A stretch of 64,000 nucleotides of DNA from Haloplanus rubicundus (GCF_003342675.1 NZ_CP031148.1:186001-250000); one strand, 5' to 3'. Numbered from the stretch's first letter, positions 25,760 to 36,418 are shown. The notes: generated by a model not told the origin, from the letters alone. Numbers and translations are program-made.

Positions 25760-27121
25760 ATGGAACTGTTCGGTTCGAGCGGTACCCGCGGCGTCGTCGG
25801 CGAGGAGTTCACACCCGAACGCGTCCGGCGGGTGGCCGCGGCCGCGGCCGCCGTCTGGGACGCGGACCGCATCGCCGTTGGCCGCGACACCCGTCTCTCG
25901 GGGGCGCCCTTCGCCGACGTCGCCGCGGGTACCCTCGCCGCCGCCGGCGCCGACGTGGACCGACTGGGAGTCCTTCCCACCCCCGGCGTCGCGTACTACT
26001 GCGCGACCGAGGACGTCCCCGCCCTCGTCCTCACCGCCTCGCACAACCCGCCCGAGTACAACGGCATCAAACTCCTCGGAACCGACGGGACCGAACTCTC
26101 CGTGGACGCGTACGAACGGGTGGAACGGGCGGTGGTGGACGCCGATCCCCCACTCGCCCACTGGGACGGCGTGGGCACGACCCGCCGGATCGACGGCGTC
26201 GGCGACGACTACCGCGCGGACCTGCTAACGGGCGTCGACCGCGAGGCCGTCGCGGCCGCCGACCTGACCGTGGCGGTCGATCCGGGCCACGGCGCCGGCT
26301 GTACGATATCGCCCGCCTTCTTCGGCGAACTCGGCTGTACGGTCCGGACGGTCAACGCTGACCCGGACGGCCACTTCCCCGGTCGCGATCCCGAACCGGT
26401 CGCCGAGAACCTGACCGCCCTCCGACGGCTCGTCCGCTCGACGGACGCCGACGTGGGGATCGCCCACGACGGCGACGCCGACCGGGCCATCTTCGTCGAC
26501 GAGCGCGGCGAGATGATCGACGGCGACACCTCCCTCGCGGCGCTCGCGGCCGCCGAACTCGGCGACGGCGACGTCGTCGTGGCCGCGGTCAACGTCTCCC
26601 AGCGGCTGGTCGACGCCGTCGCCGCGGCGGACGCTGACCTCGATCTGACGCCCATCGGCTCGACGTACATCGTCACGCGGGTGCGGGAGCGTCGCCGCGC
26701 GGGCGACCGGGTGCCCGTCGCCGGCGAGGGCAACGGCGGGGTGTTCTTCCCCGAGCACCGCCTGACCCGCGACGGCGCCTACGTCGGCGCGAAGTTCCTC
26801 GAACTGCTCGCCGACGCCGACCGGCCGGCGAGCGAGGTGGTCGCCCCCTACACCGACTACCACTTCGTCCGGGAGAACCTCGCGTACGACGACGGCGACG
26901 AACGCGCCCGACTCCTCGACGCGGCCGAGGCGTACGCCGTCGCGGCGGACGCCGACCTCGATACGACCGACGGCTACCGCCTCGACTACGGCGACGCGTG
27001 GCTCCTCGTCCGTCCTAGCGGCACCGAGCCCAAGGTTCGGATCTACGCCGAGGCACGGGACCCCGAGCGAGCGCGGACGCTCGCCCGGAACCTGCGTGAC
27101 CACCTCGAATCGGCGCGCTAG
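25760..27121 (+). CDS. glmM: Phosphohexomutase (phosphoglucosamine/phosphomannomutase family)
   Basis: 453 residues, normal length. Alpha-D-phosphohexomutase with all four domain signatures: FGSSGTRGVVGEEF at the N-terminus, phosphoserine loop LTASHNPPEYNGIK near 92-105, metal loop HDGDADRAIF near 237, sugar loop GEGNGGVFFPEH near 320, and phosphate loop RPSGTEPKVRIY near 425. The family interconverts hexose 1- and 6-phosphates for cell-surface sugars. Assignment to GlmM rather than ManB is by general resemblance only. The stop shares a CTAG with the convergent coiled-coil gene. Confidence 0.88.
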   Translation: MELFGSSGTRGVVGEEFTPERVRRVAAAAAAVWDADRIAVGRDTRLSGAPFADVAAGTLAAAGADVDRLGVLPTPGVAYYCATEDVPALVLTASHNPPEYNGIKLLGTDGTELSVDAYERVERAVVDADPPLAHWDGVGTTRRIDGVGDDYRADLLTGVDREAVAAADLTVAVDPGHGAGCTISPAFFGELGCTVRTVNADPDGHFPGRDPEPVAENLTALRRLVRSTDADVGIAHDGDADRAIFVDERGEMIDGDTSLAALAAAELGDGDVVVAAVNVSQRLVDAVAAADADLDLTPIGSTYIVTRVRERRRAGDRVPVAGEGNGGVFFPEHRLTRDGAYVGAKFLELLADADRPASEVVAPYTDYHFVRENLAYDDGDERARLLDAAEAYAVAADADLDTTDGYRLDYGDAWLLVRPSGTEPKVRIYAEARDPERARTLARNLRDHLESAR

Positions 27122-28239
27122 TCGGCCTCGGTGTCCGCGAGCGCCGCCTCGATCCGCTCGCGTTCGTCGCGGGCGGCGGTCAGTTCCGCCTCGACCGCCC
27201 CGCGTTCGAGTCGGTCGCGCTCCTCGTCGTCGAGTTCGTCGCGGGCGAGCGCCGTCTCGCGCAGGCGTTCGTAGTCCACCTCGTCGGGGAGACGGCGGAG
27301 TCGACGCGCCTTCGCGACCACCTCTTCGGGCGCGAAGCGGGCGACGACCGAGACGAGTTCGGCCGCCCGATACCGGAGCCGGTCGGCCGACGGCGGCGGC
27401 CACGACACCGTCAGTGGGTCGGCGTCCAGCCGTTCGAGATACGTGCGGTGGGTGGCGACGCGCGTCCGGAGCGCACCGGGGTCGTCGACGTAGTGCGAGA
27501 GCTTCGAGGACGAGTAGTCGGCGTACTTCAGGAGCGTGGGGATGGACTCCTCGCCCGCCGGATACGTCTCGACGTACTCCCGGAGGTCGTCGGGCGGTTG
27601 GGGGAAGGCCGCGAGCGGGTACGCCTCGCTCGCCTCGACGACGCGGAGGACCTCGCGGGCGCTCGCCTCGCGCCGGAAGTCAGTCCACGCCGCCCGCACC
27701 GACTCGTCGTAGGATTCGATCGGATCGCGCAGGCGCTCGACGGGGGCGTCGAGGTCGGCCTCGCCGAGCCGCTGGAGGCGTTCCAGCCGGTCGACCCGGT
27801 CGTCGAGTTCCCGAAGCCGTTTCCGGGCGTCGCGGCGGGCCGTTTCGTAGCGCTCCTTGGCGGTCGCCCGCGCGTCGAGCAGGGCGGCGCGGTCGGCCGC
27901 CGGTTCCAGGAGGTCACGCGCCCGTGCGAAGTCGTCCTCGTCGAGGCGGCGCTGGTCGAGCAGGTCGTTCGCCTCCTCGAACGCCTCGCGGGCCGGCAGG
28001 TCCTCGGGGAGGCCCTCGACGAGTTCGACGAACGACTCCTGAAACTGGACGAACGCACGGAAGTCGCCGGTGCCGGTCGCCTTGCCCTCGTAGCGGTCGA
28101 GGAGGCTCGTCGCCTCGCGGTGGGCGTCCCGGACCGTCTCCAGTCGGCCCTCGCCGTGGTCCGCGACGGCGTCCCGAGCGTCGGCCAGTTCGGCCCGGGC
28201 CGACCGGAGCCGGTCGACGTGATTCCCCGCGTCGCTCAT
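27118..28239 (-). CDS. Haloarchaeal coiled-coil protein, unknown function
   Basis: 373 residues, almost entirely charged alpha-helix with heptad-like stretches (residues 1-50, 120-190 and 330-370 in particular), such as [27 protein letters not shown]. There is no membrane segment or catalytic motif. A central region near 200-260 ([38 protein letters not shown]) looks globular. It overlaps the hisI stop by 4 nt (ATGA), so it is co-translated with hisI, and shares CTAG stops with the phosphohexomutase. From memory, a conserved haloarchaeal DUF family follows hisI in other genomes; function not known. Confidence 0.75.
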   Translation of the reverse strand: MSDAGNHVDRLRSARAELADARDAVADHGEGRLETVRDAHREATSLLDRYEGKATGTGDFRAFVQFQESFVELVEGLPEDLPAREAFEEANDLLDQRRLDEDDFARARDLLEPAADRAALLDARATAKERYETARRDARKRLRELDDRVDRLERLQRLGEADLDAPVERLRDPIESYDESVRAAWTDFRREASAREVLRVVEASEAYPLAAFPQPPDDLREYVETYPAGEESIPTLLKYADYSSSKLSHYVDDPGALRTRVATHRTYLERLDADPLTVSWPPPSADRLRYRAAELVSVVARFAPEEVVAKARRLRRLPDEVDYERLRETALARDELDDEERDRLERGAVEAELTAARDERERIEAALADTEAD

Positions 28240-28601
28240 TCTTCGTACACGTCGTCGGGGTCGAAGACGCGTTCGCCGACCGTCTCCCCCTCGACGGTCC
28301 GGTAGAAACAGGAGCGGTAGCCGGTGTGGCAGGCGCCGCCCTCCTGGTCGACGAGATAGAGGAGGGCGTCGCCGTCACAATCCACCCGAACCTCCCGGAC
28401 GGACTGGACGTGACCGCTCGTGGCGCCTTTGGCCCAGAGTTCGTCCCGGCTCCGGGAGTAGTAGTGCGCCCGTCCCGTTTCGCGGGTGCGTTCGAGCGCC
28501 TCGGGTGAGGCGTACGCCAGCATCAACACCTCGCCGGAGTCGGCGTCCTGTGCGACGGCGGGGACGAGGCCGTCCGAACCGAAGTCCACGTCGACGGTCA
28601 T
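28236..28601 (-). CDS. hisI: Phosphoribosyl-AMP cyclohydrolase
   Basis: 121 residues from ATG 28601 ([11 protein letters not shown]). Opens the adenine ring of PR-AMP in the third step of histidine synthesis. Zinc and magnesium motifs are visible: [31 protein letters not shown] holds the DCDxD cluster and the CHTGxxxC zinc ligands; WAKGATSGH precedes it. No HisE domain is fused. The end overlaps the coiled-coil gene (ATGA). Confidence 0.95.
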   Translation of the reverse strand: MTVDVDFGSDGLVPAVAQDADSGEVLMLAYASPEALERTRETGRAHYYSRSRDELWAKGATSGHVQSVREVRVDCDGDALLYLVDQEGGACHTGYRSCFYRTVEGETVGERVFDPDDVYEE

Positions 28602-28714
28602 AGGCGAGACAGGGTGGCTCCACCGATAGGTCTTGTGTCGTTCGGTTCGGCGGCGCCGCGGGCGCAGGGAGGTTCCGTCGACGGAACTATGTGTCGCGGT
28701 ACCGAGGAACGCAC

Positions 28715-31294
28715 ATGGACACGAGTCAGTCACGGGATATCTACGCGGAGACCTTGGCTGTCTTCGACCGGCGCGAGGATCGGTACGAACCGCTCACGAC
28801 GCCCGAAGTGGCGGCCGAACTGGACGCGAACCGCCGGACGGTCTACAAGCGGTTGCGGACACTCGTGGACCGCGGGGCGGTGGAGACGAAGGAAGTGGGG
28901 TCGAACGCGCGGGTCTGGTGGCGCCGACCCGACGACGGATCGTCCGGGCAGGCGTCGCAGGACGAGGTGCACGAACGGGAACTGGAGCGACGGTCACGGA
29001 TGATGGAGTCCGCCATCGACGGCATCGCCATCACCGACGACGACGGCGAGTACGTCTACGTCAACGAGAGCCACGTCGACGTGTACGGCTACGACGACGA
29101 CGAGGCGTTTCTCGGCGAACACTGGGAGCTGTGTTACCCCGAGTCCGAACTCGACCGGTTCGAGGCGGAGATCATCCCGGCCCTGTACGAGGAGGGCGCG
29201 TGGCGCGGTGAAGTGACGGGGCAACGGAAGGACGGCACGACGTTCCCACAGGACCTCTCCCTGACCGTCGCCGACGACGGCGGCATCATCTGTGTCGTGC
29301 GCGACGTTACGGAGCGTAGGGCACAGGAGCGTCGACTCCACGACGCACGCCGGTTCAACGAGGAACTGGTGGAGAACGCCCCGTTCGGCACGTTCCGTCT
29401 CGACGAGGAGCTCCGGATCACCTACGAGAACCCGCGGGCCGAGGAAATCATCGGCCTCCCCGACGGAGAGGAGTCCTCCGACGCCATCGGCGCCGACATC
29501 AGTAAACTGCCGCCCATCGTCGAGACGGGGCAAGCCGACCTCTTCGCTAGCCTGCAGGACGGCGAAACCATCGAGTTCGAGTTCCCTTTCGAATCCATCT
29601 ACGGCAAGGAAGCCTACTTCACCGGTCGCGCCGTCCCCGTCTACCGCGACGACGAGTTCGACGGCGCCATCCTCATGGCCACCGACATCTCCGAACGCCG
29701 GCAGTACGAACGGGAACTGCGCGAGGCCAACCAGTTCAACGAGGAACTGGTGGAGAACGCCCCGTTCGGCATGTTCCGCCTCGACGAGGACCTCCGAATC
29801 ACCTACGAGAACCCGCGGGCCGAGGAGATCATCGGCCTCCCCCACGGAGAGGAGTCCTCGGACGCCATCGGCGTCGACATCCGGAAACTCCCACCCATCG
29901 TCGAGACGGGGCAAGCCGACCTCTTTTCCCGTCTCCAGGAGGGCGAGACCATCGAGTTCGAGTTCCCCTTCGAATCCATCTACGGCAAGGAGGCCTACTT
30001 CACCGGCCGAGCGGTCCCCGTCTACCGCGACGACGAGTTCGACGGCGCCATCCTCATGGCCACCGACATCTCCGAACGCCGGCAGTACGAACGGGAACTG
30101 GAGCGACAGCGCGAGCAGTTGGCGGCGCTCGACGAACTCAACGACGTGGTTCGCGGGATCACCGAGGCCGTCGTCGAACAGTCCACCCGCGAGGAGATCG
30201 AGCAGGTGGTGTGTGACCGGCTGGCGGACTCGGACTCGTACCGCGGGGCCTGGATCGCCACGGTCGATTCGGGGGCGGGGCTGGAGCCACGGGCGGAGGC
30301 AGGCGTCGACGGCTACCTCGACGCCCTCCCGTTCGCCGACGACGGGGGAGTGCCCGAGGAGGGATTGATCGGGGACGCCGTCCGGACGGGCGAGATGCAA
30401 CTCGTCCGAAACGTCCGGGAGGACGGCCGCACCGACCGAATGAGCGAGGACGCCCGGGCGGTCGGCTACCGGTCGGCGGCGGTGATTCCGGTCGTCCATC
30501 AGGGCATGGTGTACGACGTACTCGGAGTGTGTTCGAAGCGGCCCGACGCGTTCGCGGAGAAGGAGCGGGAGATGCTCGGCCAGTTGGGCGACGTGATCGG
30601 ACACGCCATCGCCGCGGTCGACCGCAAGCGGGCGCTCATGAGCGACGAAGTCGTCGAACTCGAGATTCGGATTCCCGAACTGCTGGACGGCGAACACACG
30701 GCCGACGACACGGTCAGCATCGACCGCGTGACGCCGATGGGTGGCGACGAGTATCTCGTGTACGGCACGGCGATGGGCGACGGCATGGAGACGGTGCGTG
30801 CGCTCGGGGAGGACCGGTCGGGGTGGACGGAACTGCGGACGTTCGACGAACGGGACGGCGAGGTGCGGTTCGAACAGCACATCGCGGACCCGTCCGTCGC
30901 CTCCATCGTCGCGGACTTCGGCGGCAGCGTCAAACGCGGGGTGATCGAGGACGGGAACTACGAGGCGAGCATCCAGTTCCCGCCGGGGACGGACGTCCGG
31001 GGAGTCGTCGAGGGACTACGGGAGGCGTATCCGCCCCTCCAGGTCGTCAGCCAGCGACAGGTGGGACGGGAGCGCCCGTCGTCCCGACACGTCCTGAGCG
31101 CACTCGCAGAGGACCTGACCGAGCGCCAGCGGGTGGCGCTCGAAGCGGGGTACTTCGGGGGCTTCTTCGAGTGGCCACGACATCGCTCCGGGGAGGAGGT
31201 GGCCGAGTCGATCGGCGTCGGCGCGTCGACGTTCCACCAACACGTCCGCAAGGCCGAGCAAAAACTCCTCGACGTGGTGTTCGCCGAACTGTGA
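28715..31294 (+). CDS. Bat-like regulator with three PAS domains, GAF and HTH_10
   Basis: 859 residues from ATG 28715 (a GTG at 28691 is an alternative). Order: N-terminal winged-helix about 8-75 ([19 protein letters not shown]); PAS 1 about 96-205; PAS 2 residues 214-335; PAS 3 residues 341-462; GAF about 480-640; BAT (bacterio-opsin activator) domain about 645-790; C-terminal HTH_10 about 799-855 ([21 protein letters not shown]). PAS 2 and 3 differ at only 8 of 122 positions. It is a cytoplasmic signal-responsive transcription factor, probably redox, light or ligand sensing; no bop gene is in the window, so targets are unknown. Confidence 0.92.
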   Translation: MDTSQSRDIYAETLAVFDRREDRYEPLTTPEVAAELDANRRTVYKRLRTLVDRGAVETKEVGSNARVWWRRPDDGSSGQASQDEVHERELERRSRMMESAIDGIAITDDDGEYVYVNESHVDVYGYDDDEAFLGEHWELCYPESELDRFEAEIIPALYEEGAWRGEVTGQRKDGTTFPQDLSLTVADDGGIICVVRDVTERRAQERRLHDARRFNEELVENAPFGTFRLDEELRITYENPRAEEIIGLPDGEESSDAIGADISKLPPIVETGQADLFASLQDGETIEFEFPFESIYGKEAYFTGRAVPVYRDDEFDGAILMATDISERRQYERELREANQFNEELVENAPFGMFRLDEDLRITYENPRAEEIIGLPHGEESSDAIGVDIRKLPPIVETGQADLFSRLQEGETIEFEFPFESIYGKEAYFTGRAVPVYRDDEFDGAILMATDISERRQYERELERQREQLAALDELNDVVRGITEAVVEQSTREEIEQVVCDRLADSDSYRGAWIATVDSGAGLEPRAEAGVDGYLDALPFADDGGVPEEGLIGDAVRTGEMQLVRNVREDGRTDRMSEDARAVGYRSAAVIPVVHQGMVYDVLGVCSKRPDAFAEKEREMLGQLGDVIGHAIAAVDRKRALMSDEVVELEIRIPELLDGEHTADDTVSIDRVTPMGGDEYLVYGTAMGDGMETVRALGEDRSGWTELRTFDERDGEVRFEQHIADPSVASIVADFGGSVKRGVIEDGNYEASIQFPPGTDVRGVVEGLREAYPPLQVVSQRQVGRERPSSRHVLSALAEDLTERQRVALEAGYFGGFFEWPRHRSGEEVAESIGVGASTFHQHVRKAEQKLLDVVFAEL
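29354..29719 (+). repeat. Tandem PAS-coding repeat, copy 1
   Basis: 366-nt unit encoding residues 214-335 of the Bat-like regulator. It begins at TTCAACGAGGAACTGGTGG and repeats with a period of 381 nt at 29735-30100; long blocks are identical at the DNA level. Confidence 0.9.
29735..30100 (+). repeat. Tandem PAS-coding repeat, copy 2
   Basis: Second copy of the 29354-29719 unit; the proteins match at 114 of 122 residues, with differences clustered in two patches. Confidence 0.9.
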
Positions 31295-31298
31295 TCAC

Positions 31299-31306
31299 AT
31301 ATTTTG
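31299..31306 (+). promoter_or_regulatory. TATA box supporting the start at 31334
   Basis: CATATTTT begins only 4 nt after the upstream stop; its centre is 31 nt before ATG 31334 and only 16 nt before ATG 31319, which favours the later start. Confidence 0.4.
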
Positions 31307-31333
31307 GGTGCCGAAACTATGCGGCTTCACGGC

Positions 31334-31960
31334 ATGACGATACGTATGGACGGGGAACCGCGACCGCTCCCGGGGGGGAGGGGCCGGCACGAACGGTCGT
31401 CGATACTCGCTGACCGACGGCAGCGACGGGTTCTCTCGGAGTTGGCGTCGGTGTCGCAGCCAGTGACCGTCGACGAACTCTGCCACCGACTCGCCGCGCG
31501 CGACGACGACACGGCCGGATCGACCCTCGAATCGATTCGAATCGACCTCCGACACCGCTGTCTCCCGGGGCTGGAGACCGCCGGCTGGATCGAACGACGA
31601 CCGGACGGGATTCGCCTCGACGACCCGCTGTTCGCCGACTCGGTGCCGTTCTCGACACCGTCGCTGCGGGACCCCGACGACACCGTCTGGGACGTCGTCA
31701 GCGCACTCCTCGCCCGGCCGTACCGGCGGCACGTCCTGGTGGCCGTCGCGGAGTGCGACGGGCCTCTCACCGTCGAGGAACTCGCGGTCGAACTGCGGGG
31801 GGTAGTCGACGACGAGCGGACGCTCCCGACCAGCCTCCACCATATCGACCTGCCGAAACTGGACGCGCTCGGGGCAATCGAGTACGACCGGGACGGGCGA
31901 GCGGCCGAGCCGTCCGACCGGCTGCCGACGTATCTCGATCGACTGGAACTCGACGCGTAG
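31334..31960 (+). CDS. Two-repeat winged-helix protein (DUF7344-like)
   Basis: 208 residues from ATG 31334 (MTIRMDGEP); ATGs at 31319 and 31346 are alternatives. Two copies of a winged-helix-type repeat of about 80 residues: the first RRQRRVLSELASVSQPVTVDELCHRLA with LETAGWIERRPDGIRL, the second PYRRHVLVAVAECDGPLTVEELAVEL with LDALGAIEYDRDGRA. This is the haloarchaeal DUF7344 arrangement as I recall it. It follows the Bat-like regulator by 39 nt with its own TATA, so both may belong to the same signalling unit. No effector domain. Confidence 0.75.
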   Translation: MTIRMDGEPRPLPGGRGRHERSSILADRRQRRVLSELASVSQPVTVDELCHRLAARDDDTAGSTLESIRIDLRHRCLPGLETAGWIERRPDGIRLDDPLFADSVPFSTPSLRDPDDTVWDVVSALLARPYRRHVLVAVAECDGPLTVEELAVELRGVVDDERTLPTSLHHIDLPKLDALGAIEYDRDGRAAEPSDRLPTYLDRLELDA

Positions 31961-31966
31961 CCGCCG

Positions 31967-32959
31967 TCACGCCACGCCGAGCGCCCGCAACAGGCCAAAG
32001 AGCAGGTCGCCGTAGGTGAGGGCGACCACGAGGCCGAGGAAGACGGGGACGATGAACGGGACGCCCGGCGAGAGCCACACCGTCTCGCGGGTCGTCACGA
32101 CGCGCAGTCCCTCGCGGAGTTTCTCGGGCGTCGTGCCGTAGGCGCTCCCCTCGATGTCGTCGAGGAAGCGCTCGGCGGCCCAGGGGTCGTCGAAGTCGGC
32201 ATCGAAGTCGGCGTCGAGGTCGGCCGGCGTCTGATCGGTCGACCGCCCGTCGTCGCCGGCGTCGACGGCGCCGTCCGTCGGATCACCCGTCTCGTCGACG
32301 CTCTCGGGGTCGCGGTGTCGCTCGGGGGCGGCCCGGAGCGCCGGGAGCGTCGTCCCGCGCCAGCGGAGGTACATCCGCAGGGCGTCGATATCGAGGCCGT
32401 GCCGCGTAAAGCCCTCGCCGTCCTCGAACAGGCGGCCGTGTTCGCGGGGGAGCGCCGCCACGTCGGTCCGCCGACCGACGAACATGACGAGCGAGCGATC
32501 GCCACGGAGAGCGTTGCGGACGCCGAGATACAGCGGATAGGCGACCCCGACGAGCACCGCGTTCGTCAAGATGGTCAGCGAGAAGACGCCGAGCGTGGTC
32601 GCGACGAGCGGATACGCGTCGGTCGCGAGATAGAAGACGGGGTAGGTCGGAAAGAGGACAGCGAGTGTCATCAGCGCCTTGGCGTCGGCGCCGCCGAACC
32701 CGCCGAACCACCAGAGACCGTACGCGAGGGGGACGAGGATGAGGAGGCTGACGCCGACGCGGACGAAAAAGAGGCGGTCGACGACGGTCGCCATCGGGAG
32801 GTGGCCGCCGGCGTCGACGAGGAGGGCGAACACGCCGACGACGAGGAGAGGGTACCACAGTCGGTTCGGGAGCCGACGGGTGCGAACGTCGCGCCACGCC
32901 GCCCACCCGAGCGCCGGCACCGCGATCAGCCGCAACAGATCCGTCGTCGCCGCGAGCAT
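31967..32959 (-). CDS. Prepilin/preflagellin peptidase (A24 family)
   Basis: 330 residues. Membrane aspartyl protease that cuts class III signal peptides of type IV pilins and archaellins. The two catalytic aspartates are in WRDVRTRRLPN (D24) and GFGGADAKAL (D92, the GxGD-type motif). At least six hydrophobic segments occur; the segment between about 185 and 285 is a hydrophilic, acidic insertion (DADFDADFDDPW type) that is longer than in FlaK, followed by a final helix near the C-terminus. This fits haloarchaeal PibD relatives. It is convergent with the winged-helix gene; no pilin gene is nearby. Confidence 0.88.
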   Translation of the reverse strand: MLAATTDLLRLIAVPALGWAAWRDVRTRRLPNRLWYPLLVVGVFALLVDAGGHLPMATVVDRLFFVRVGVSLLILVPLAYGLWWFGGFGGADAKALMTLAVLFPTYPVFYLATDAYPLVATTLGVFSLTILTNAVLVGVAYPLYLGVRNALRGDRSLVMFVGRRTDVAALPREHGRLFEDGEGFTRHGLDIDALRMYLRWRGTTLPALRAAPERHRDPESVDETGDPTDGAVDAGDDGRSTDQTPADLDADFDADFDDPWAAERFLDDIEGSAYGTTPEKLREGLRVVTTRETVWLSPGVPFIVPVFLGLVVALTYGDLLFGLLRALGVA

Positions 32960-33060
32960 TGTCGGGTACCCACGCGGCAGGGTATTGGGGTTTCCGGATC
33001 GGCGGGGCAGTCGCTCGGGACACTGAGCGCGAAAAAATCGGAACGGCCGGGAATCCGGCG

Positions 33061-33450
33061 TTAGATGACGCGGTTCTGGAGGTAGTCGAGGTGCTTCGCG
33101 TTGTAGACGAGCTTCACCTCGTCGGCCGCCGGGCTGCCGATGCAGGTCAGCCGGACGTCCTTCTCCTCGACTTCCTCGTCGGAGAGGATCTGCTGCATGT
33201 CCATGTCCAGATCGCCCTCCATGACGATGGCCGCGCAGTTCGCACAGGCGCCGGCACGGCACGAGAAGGGCCAGTCGTAGCCCTGGGCCTCGGCCGCTTC
33301 GAGGACGTACTCGCCCTCGTTGACCTCCAGCGAGCCGTAGTCCACGTCTTCGAGACCGGCGTCGGCCGCCTTCTCGAAGAGGTCGTCGTCGTCCATCTCC
33401 CAGCCGTGATCGTCCAGTACTTCGTAATTGAGGTATTCTACCGTGGGCAT
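33061..33450 (-). CDS. fer: Haloarchaeal [2Fe-2S] ferredoxin
   Basis: 129 residues, the exact length of Halobacterium-type ferredoxin. Plant-type [2Fe-2S] ligands C64, C69, C72 ([10 protein letters not shown]) and C103 (LTCIGS). The acidic haloarchaeal insertion ([20 protein letters not shown]) near the N-terminus is present. Acceptor for pyruvate and 2-oxoglutarate:ferredoxin oxidoreductases. The start ATG gives [11 protein letters not shown] as in known members. The 232 nt upstream to lpd has no gene; a TATA-like TCTAAT lies near the expected -29. Confidence 0.96.
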   Translation of the reverse strand: MPTVEYLNYEVLDDHGWEMDDDDLFEKAADAGLEDVDYGSLEVNEGEYVLEAAEAQGYDWPFSCRAGACANCAAIVMEGDLDMDMQQILSDEEVEEKDVRLTCIGSPAADEVKLVYNAKHLDYLQNRVI

Positions 33451-33682
33451 CGGCTGAGTGTTGAGCGGCCACCCCATTAGACTTTGCTGTTCGGCAACGC
33501 CTCGCCACCGTCACGGCCGCCGAACGTATTCGATTTCGGGGATTACGACGACCTCGACGCCCGTCTTGACAGATGTAGTATGTGACAGCACGGCGAGAGC
33601 TGGCGGCGGTCGACCGACACGACGTAACCGCAATCAGTTTAGCGAACGTGACGACCCGCCGTCGCCGGCGCTCCCGTAACGA

Positions 33683-35107
33683 CTACCGGTTGAGGGTATG
33701 GATCGCCTGCCCGAGTGCGTTCTCCGCGGCCTCCATCACCGCCTCCGACAGCGTCGGGTGGGTGTGAATCGTCGCCGCCACGTCCTCCAGCGTCGCCCCC
33801 ATCTCGATGGCCAACGTGGGTTCGGCGATCAGTTCCGACGCCTCGGGACCGACGATCTGTGCGCCGAGGACGAACCCGTCGGCACTGGCGACGATCCGGA
33901 CGAACCCCTCCGTCTCACCCACTGTCAGCGCCCGCCCGCTGGCGTTAAAGGGCATCTCGCCGACGACGGGGTCGAATCCCTCCGCTTCCGCCTCGCTCTC
34001 GGTCAGCCCCACCGTCGCGATTTCGGGATCCGTGAACACCGCGGCGGGGATGGCCCGCGTGTCGAACGCCGCCGGTTCGCCCGCGATGGCCTCCGCGGCG
34101 ACGACCCCCTCCGCCGACGCCGTGTGTGCGAGCATCGGCTCGCCCGCCACGTCGCCGACGGCGTAGATGCCGTCCACGTCGGTCGCACAGCGCTCGTCCG
34201 TCTCGAAGAAGCCGTCGTCGGTCGGCTCCAGCCCCGCCTCCTCGGCGTCGAGCGTGTCCGTGATCGGTTCCCGACCCACCGCGACGAGCACCCGGTCGGC
34301 GCCGTAGGTGGACTCCTCGCCGTCCTCGGTTTCGGTGGTGACGACGATACCCCCGTCCGCGGCGTCGCGCCACCCGGTCGCCCCCTCGCCGAAGTGGAAG
34401 TCGACGCCTTTCGACTCGGCGCGCTTCCGAACCACCCGCGCCACGTCGTCCTCGTAGCCCGGGAGCACGTCGTCCAGCATCTCCACGACGGTCACGTCGC
34501 TGCCGAGTTCGGCGAAGACGGTGGAAAGTTCCATCCCGATGTAGCCCGCGCCGACGACGACGAGGCGGTCGGGGACGGAGTCGAGGTCGAGCAGCGCCGC
34601 CGAGTCGAGGATCGGCTCGTCGGCGAAATCGAAGCCCGGGAGTTCGATCGGGCGGCTTCCCGTCGCGACGATGCAGTGCTCGAAGCTGACGGTTTCGGCG
34701 CCCTGCCCCTCCCCGTCGTGTTCGACCCGGACCGTCCCGTCGTCGACGAACTTCGCGGTGCCCTCCATCAGGGAGACGCCGTTTGCCTTACAGAGCTTCT
34801 CGACGCCGCCGGTGAGGCGGTCGACGACCCCCTCTTTCCACTCGCGCATGGTGGCGAGATCGACGGCGGGATCGGCGTAGACGCCCATCTCCTCGGCGGT
34901 CGCGGCGTCGTGAGCGACACCCGTCGCCGTGATGTACGCCTTCGAGGGGATACAGCCCCGGTTCAGGCAGACGCCACCGTAGGCGTCGCGTTCGACCAGC
35001 GTGACGTCCAGGTCGCGCTGGGCTGCGCGGATGGCGGCGACGTAGCCGCCCGGTCCCGCGCCGATAACCAGTACCTCGGTTCCGGTAGTGACGTCTCCGA
35101 CGACCAT
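33683..35107 (-). CDS. lpdA: Dihydrolipoyl dehydrogenase (E3 / L-protein)
   Basis: 474 residues. FAD-dependent disulfide oxidoreductase reoxidising dihydrolipoamide with NAD. FAD motif VIGAGPGGYVAA at 14-25, redox-active pair C47/C52 in GGVCLNRGCIPSK, NAD motif VVGAGYIGMEL near 182, and the C-terminal His-Glu pair in HTHPTLSEAVMEAA near 452. It lies 57 nt after glyA on the same strand and near gcvPA/gcvPB, so it may serve as the L-protein of glycine cleavage, and it could also serve the 2-oxoacid dehydrogenase complex at 52-56 kb, which has no E3 of its own here. Confidence 0.96.
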   Translation of the reverse strand: MVVGDVTTGTEVLVIGAGPGGYVAAIRAAQRDLDVTLVERDAYGGVCLNRGCIPSKAYITATGVAHDAATAEEMGVYADPAVDLATMREWKEGVVDRLTGGVEKLCKANGVSLMEGTAKFVDDGTVRVEHDGEGQGAETVSFEHCIVATGSRPIELPGFDFADEPILDSAALLDLDSVPDRLVVVGAGYIGMELSTVFAELGSDVTVVEMLDDVLPGYEDDVARVVRKRAESKGVDFHFGEGATGWRDAADGGIVVTTETEDGEESTYGADRVLVAVGREPITDTLDAEEAGLEPTDDGFFETDERCATDVDGIYAVGDVAGEPMLAHTASAEGVVAAEAIAGEPAAFDTRAIPAAVFTDPEIATVGLTESEAEAEGFDPVVGEMPFNASGRALTVGETEGFVRIVASADGFVLGAQIVGPEASELIAEPTLAIEMGATLEDVAATIHTHPTLSEAVMEAAENALGQAIHTLNR

Positions 35108-35164
35108 CAGTGGTCCAACTCGGGGGACGACCGGTTATAAAAACTGGCAGGGATGGGCGGGTGC

Positions 35165-36418
35165 TTATTCGTACACCGGGAACTCGGCACAGAGCCGGTC
35201 GACTTCGTTGCGCACCTCGCCGGCCACGTCCGCGTCGTCGGGGTTGTTCAGCCGTTCGACGATCAGTTCGCCCACCGTCGCCATCGCATCCGTGCCCATG
35301 CCGCGGGTGGTGAGCGCGGGCGTCCCGATGCGGATCCCGCTGGTGACGAAGGGCGACCGCGTCTCGCCGGGCACCGTGTTCTTGTTCACGGTGATGCCCA
35401 CGTCGTCGAGGGCGTCCTCCGCGTCCTCGCCCGTGAGGTCCGGGTGAGACTCCCGCAGGTCGAGGAGGAGAAGGTGTTTGTCCGTGCCGCCCGACACCGG
35501 CTGGATGCCCGCGTCGGTGAACACGTCCGCGAGCGTCTTCGCGTTGGCGACGACTCGTTCGGCGTAGTCGACGAACTCGGGATCGAGCGCCTCGCCGAAC
35601 CCCACGGCTTTGCCCGCGATGTTGTGCATCAGGGGGCCGCCCTGCCCGCCGGGGAAGATGGCCTTGTCCACCGCGTCGGCGTGCTCCTCGGTCGTCATGA
35701 TCATCCCGCCGCGACCGGCGCGGATGGTCTTGTGCGTGCTCCCCGTGACGAAGTCGGCGTGGTCGACGGGCGAGGAGTGGACGCCCGCGGCGACGAGGCC
35801 GGTGATGTGGGCGATGTCGGAGAGGTGGTACGCGTCCACGTCGTCTGCAATCGACCCGAGGCGCTCCCACTCGAACTCGCGGGGGTACGCGGAGGAGCCG
35901 CTGACGATCATGTCGGGGTCGAACTCGGCGGCCTGTGCTGCCACCTCGTCGTAGTCGATGTAGCCCGTCTCCGGGTCGACGCCGTACTGTTCGACCTCGT
36001 AGAGCTGGCCGGAGAAGTTGACGTGGTGGCCGTGGCTCAGGTGGCCGCCGTGGTTCAGGTCGAGCGACATGATGCGGTCGCCCGGCTCCAGCGTGGCGAA
36101 GTAGACGCCCATGTTCGCCTGCGTCCCGCTGTGGGGCTGGACGTTGACGTGCTCGGCGCCGAAGAGTTCCTTCGCGCGGTCGATGGCGAGGTTCTCGACG
36201 GTGTCCATGTGCTGACAGCCGCCGTAGTACCGTTCCCCGGGGTAGCCCTCCGCGTACTTGTTCGTCATGACGCTTCCCTGGGCCTCCATCACCGCCTCCG
36301 AGACGTGGTTCTCCGAGGCGATCATTTCGAGGTTCTCTTCCTGTCGGCGCTCCTCGCCGGCGATGGCCTCGGCGACCGCCGGGTCGGTCTCTTCGAGGTG
36401 CGAATGGCTCGATGTCAC
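35165..36418 (-). CDS. glyA: Serine hydroxymethyltransferase
   Basis: 417 residues taking GTG 36418 ([10 protein letters not shown]); this start is 28 nt from a TATA-like TTATT and so fits leaderless transcription. A GTG at 36430 is the alternative. PLP enzyme moving the serine hydroxymethyl group to the tetrahydropterin C1 carrier. Motifs: [49 protein letters not shown], and the PLP-Lys in [15 protein letters not shown] near 225. Together with gcvPA/PB and lpd it forms a glycine/serine one-carbon neighbourhood. Confidence 0.96.
   Translation of the reverse strand: MTSSHSHLEETDPAVAEAIAGEERRQEENLEMIASENHVSEAVMEAQGSVMTNKYAEGYPGERYYGGCQHMDTVENLAIDRAKELFGAEHVNVQPHSGTQANMGVYFATLEPGDRIMSLDLNHGGHLSHGHHVNFSGQLYEVEQYGVDPETGYIDYDEVAAQAAEFDPDMIVSGSSAYPREFEWERLGSIADDVDAYHLSDIAHITGLVAAGVHSSPVDHADFVTGSTHKTIRAGRGGMIMTTEEHADAVDKAIFPGGQGGPLMHNIAGKAVGFGEALDPEFVDYAERVVANAKTLADVFTDAGIQPVSGGTDKHLLLLDLRESHPDLTGEDAEDALDDVGITVNKNTVPGETRSPFVTSGIRIGTPALTTRGMGTDAMATVGELIVERLNNPDDADVAGEVRNEVDRLCAEFPVYE

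Noticed and set aside
28994-30880. 628-codon minus-strand ORF opposite the Bat-like regulator
   Set aside because: Repeated only because the PAS-coding DNA is duplicated; the composition is that of an antisense shadow.
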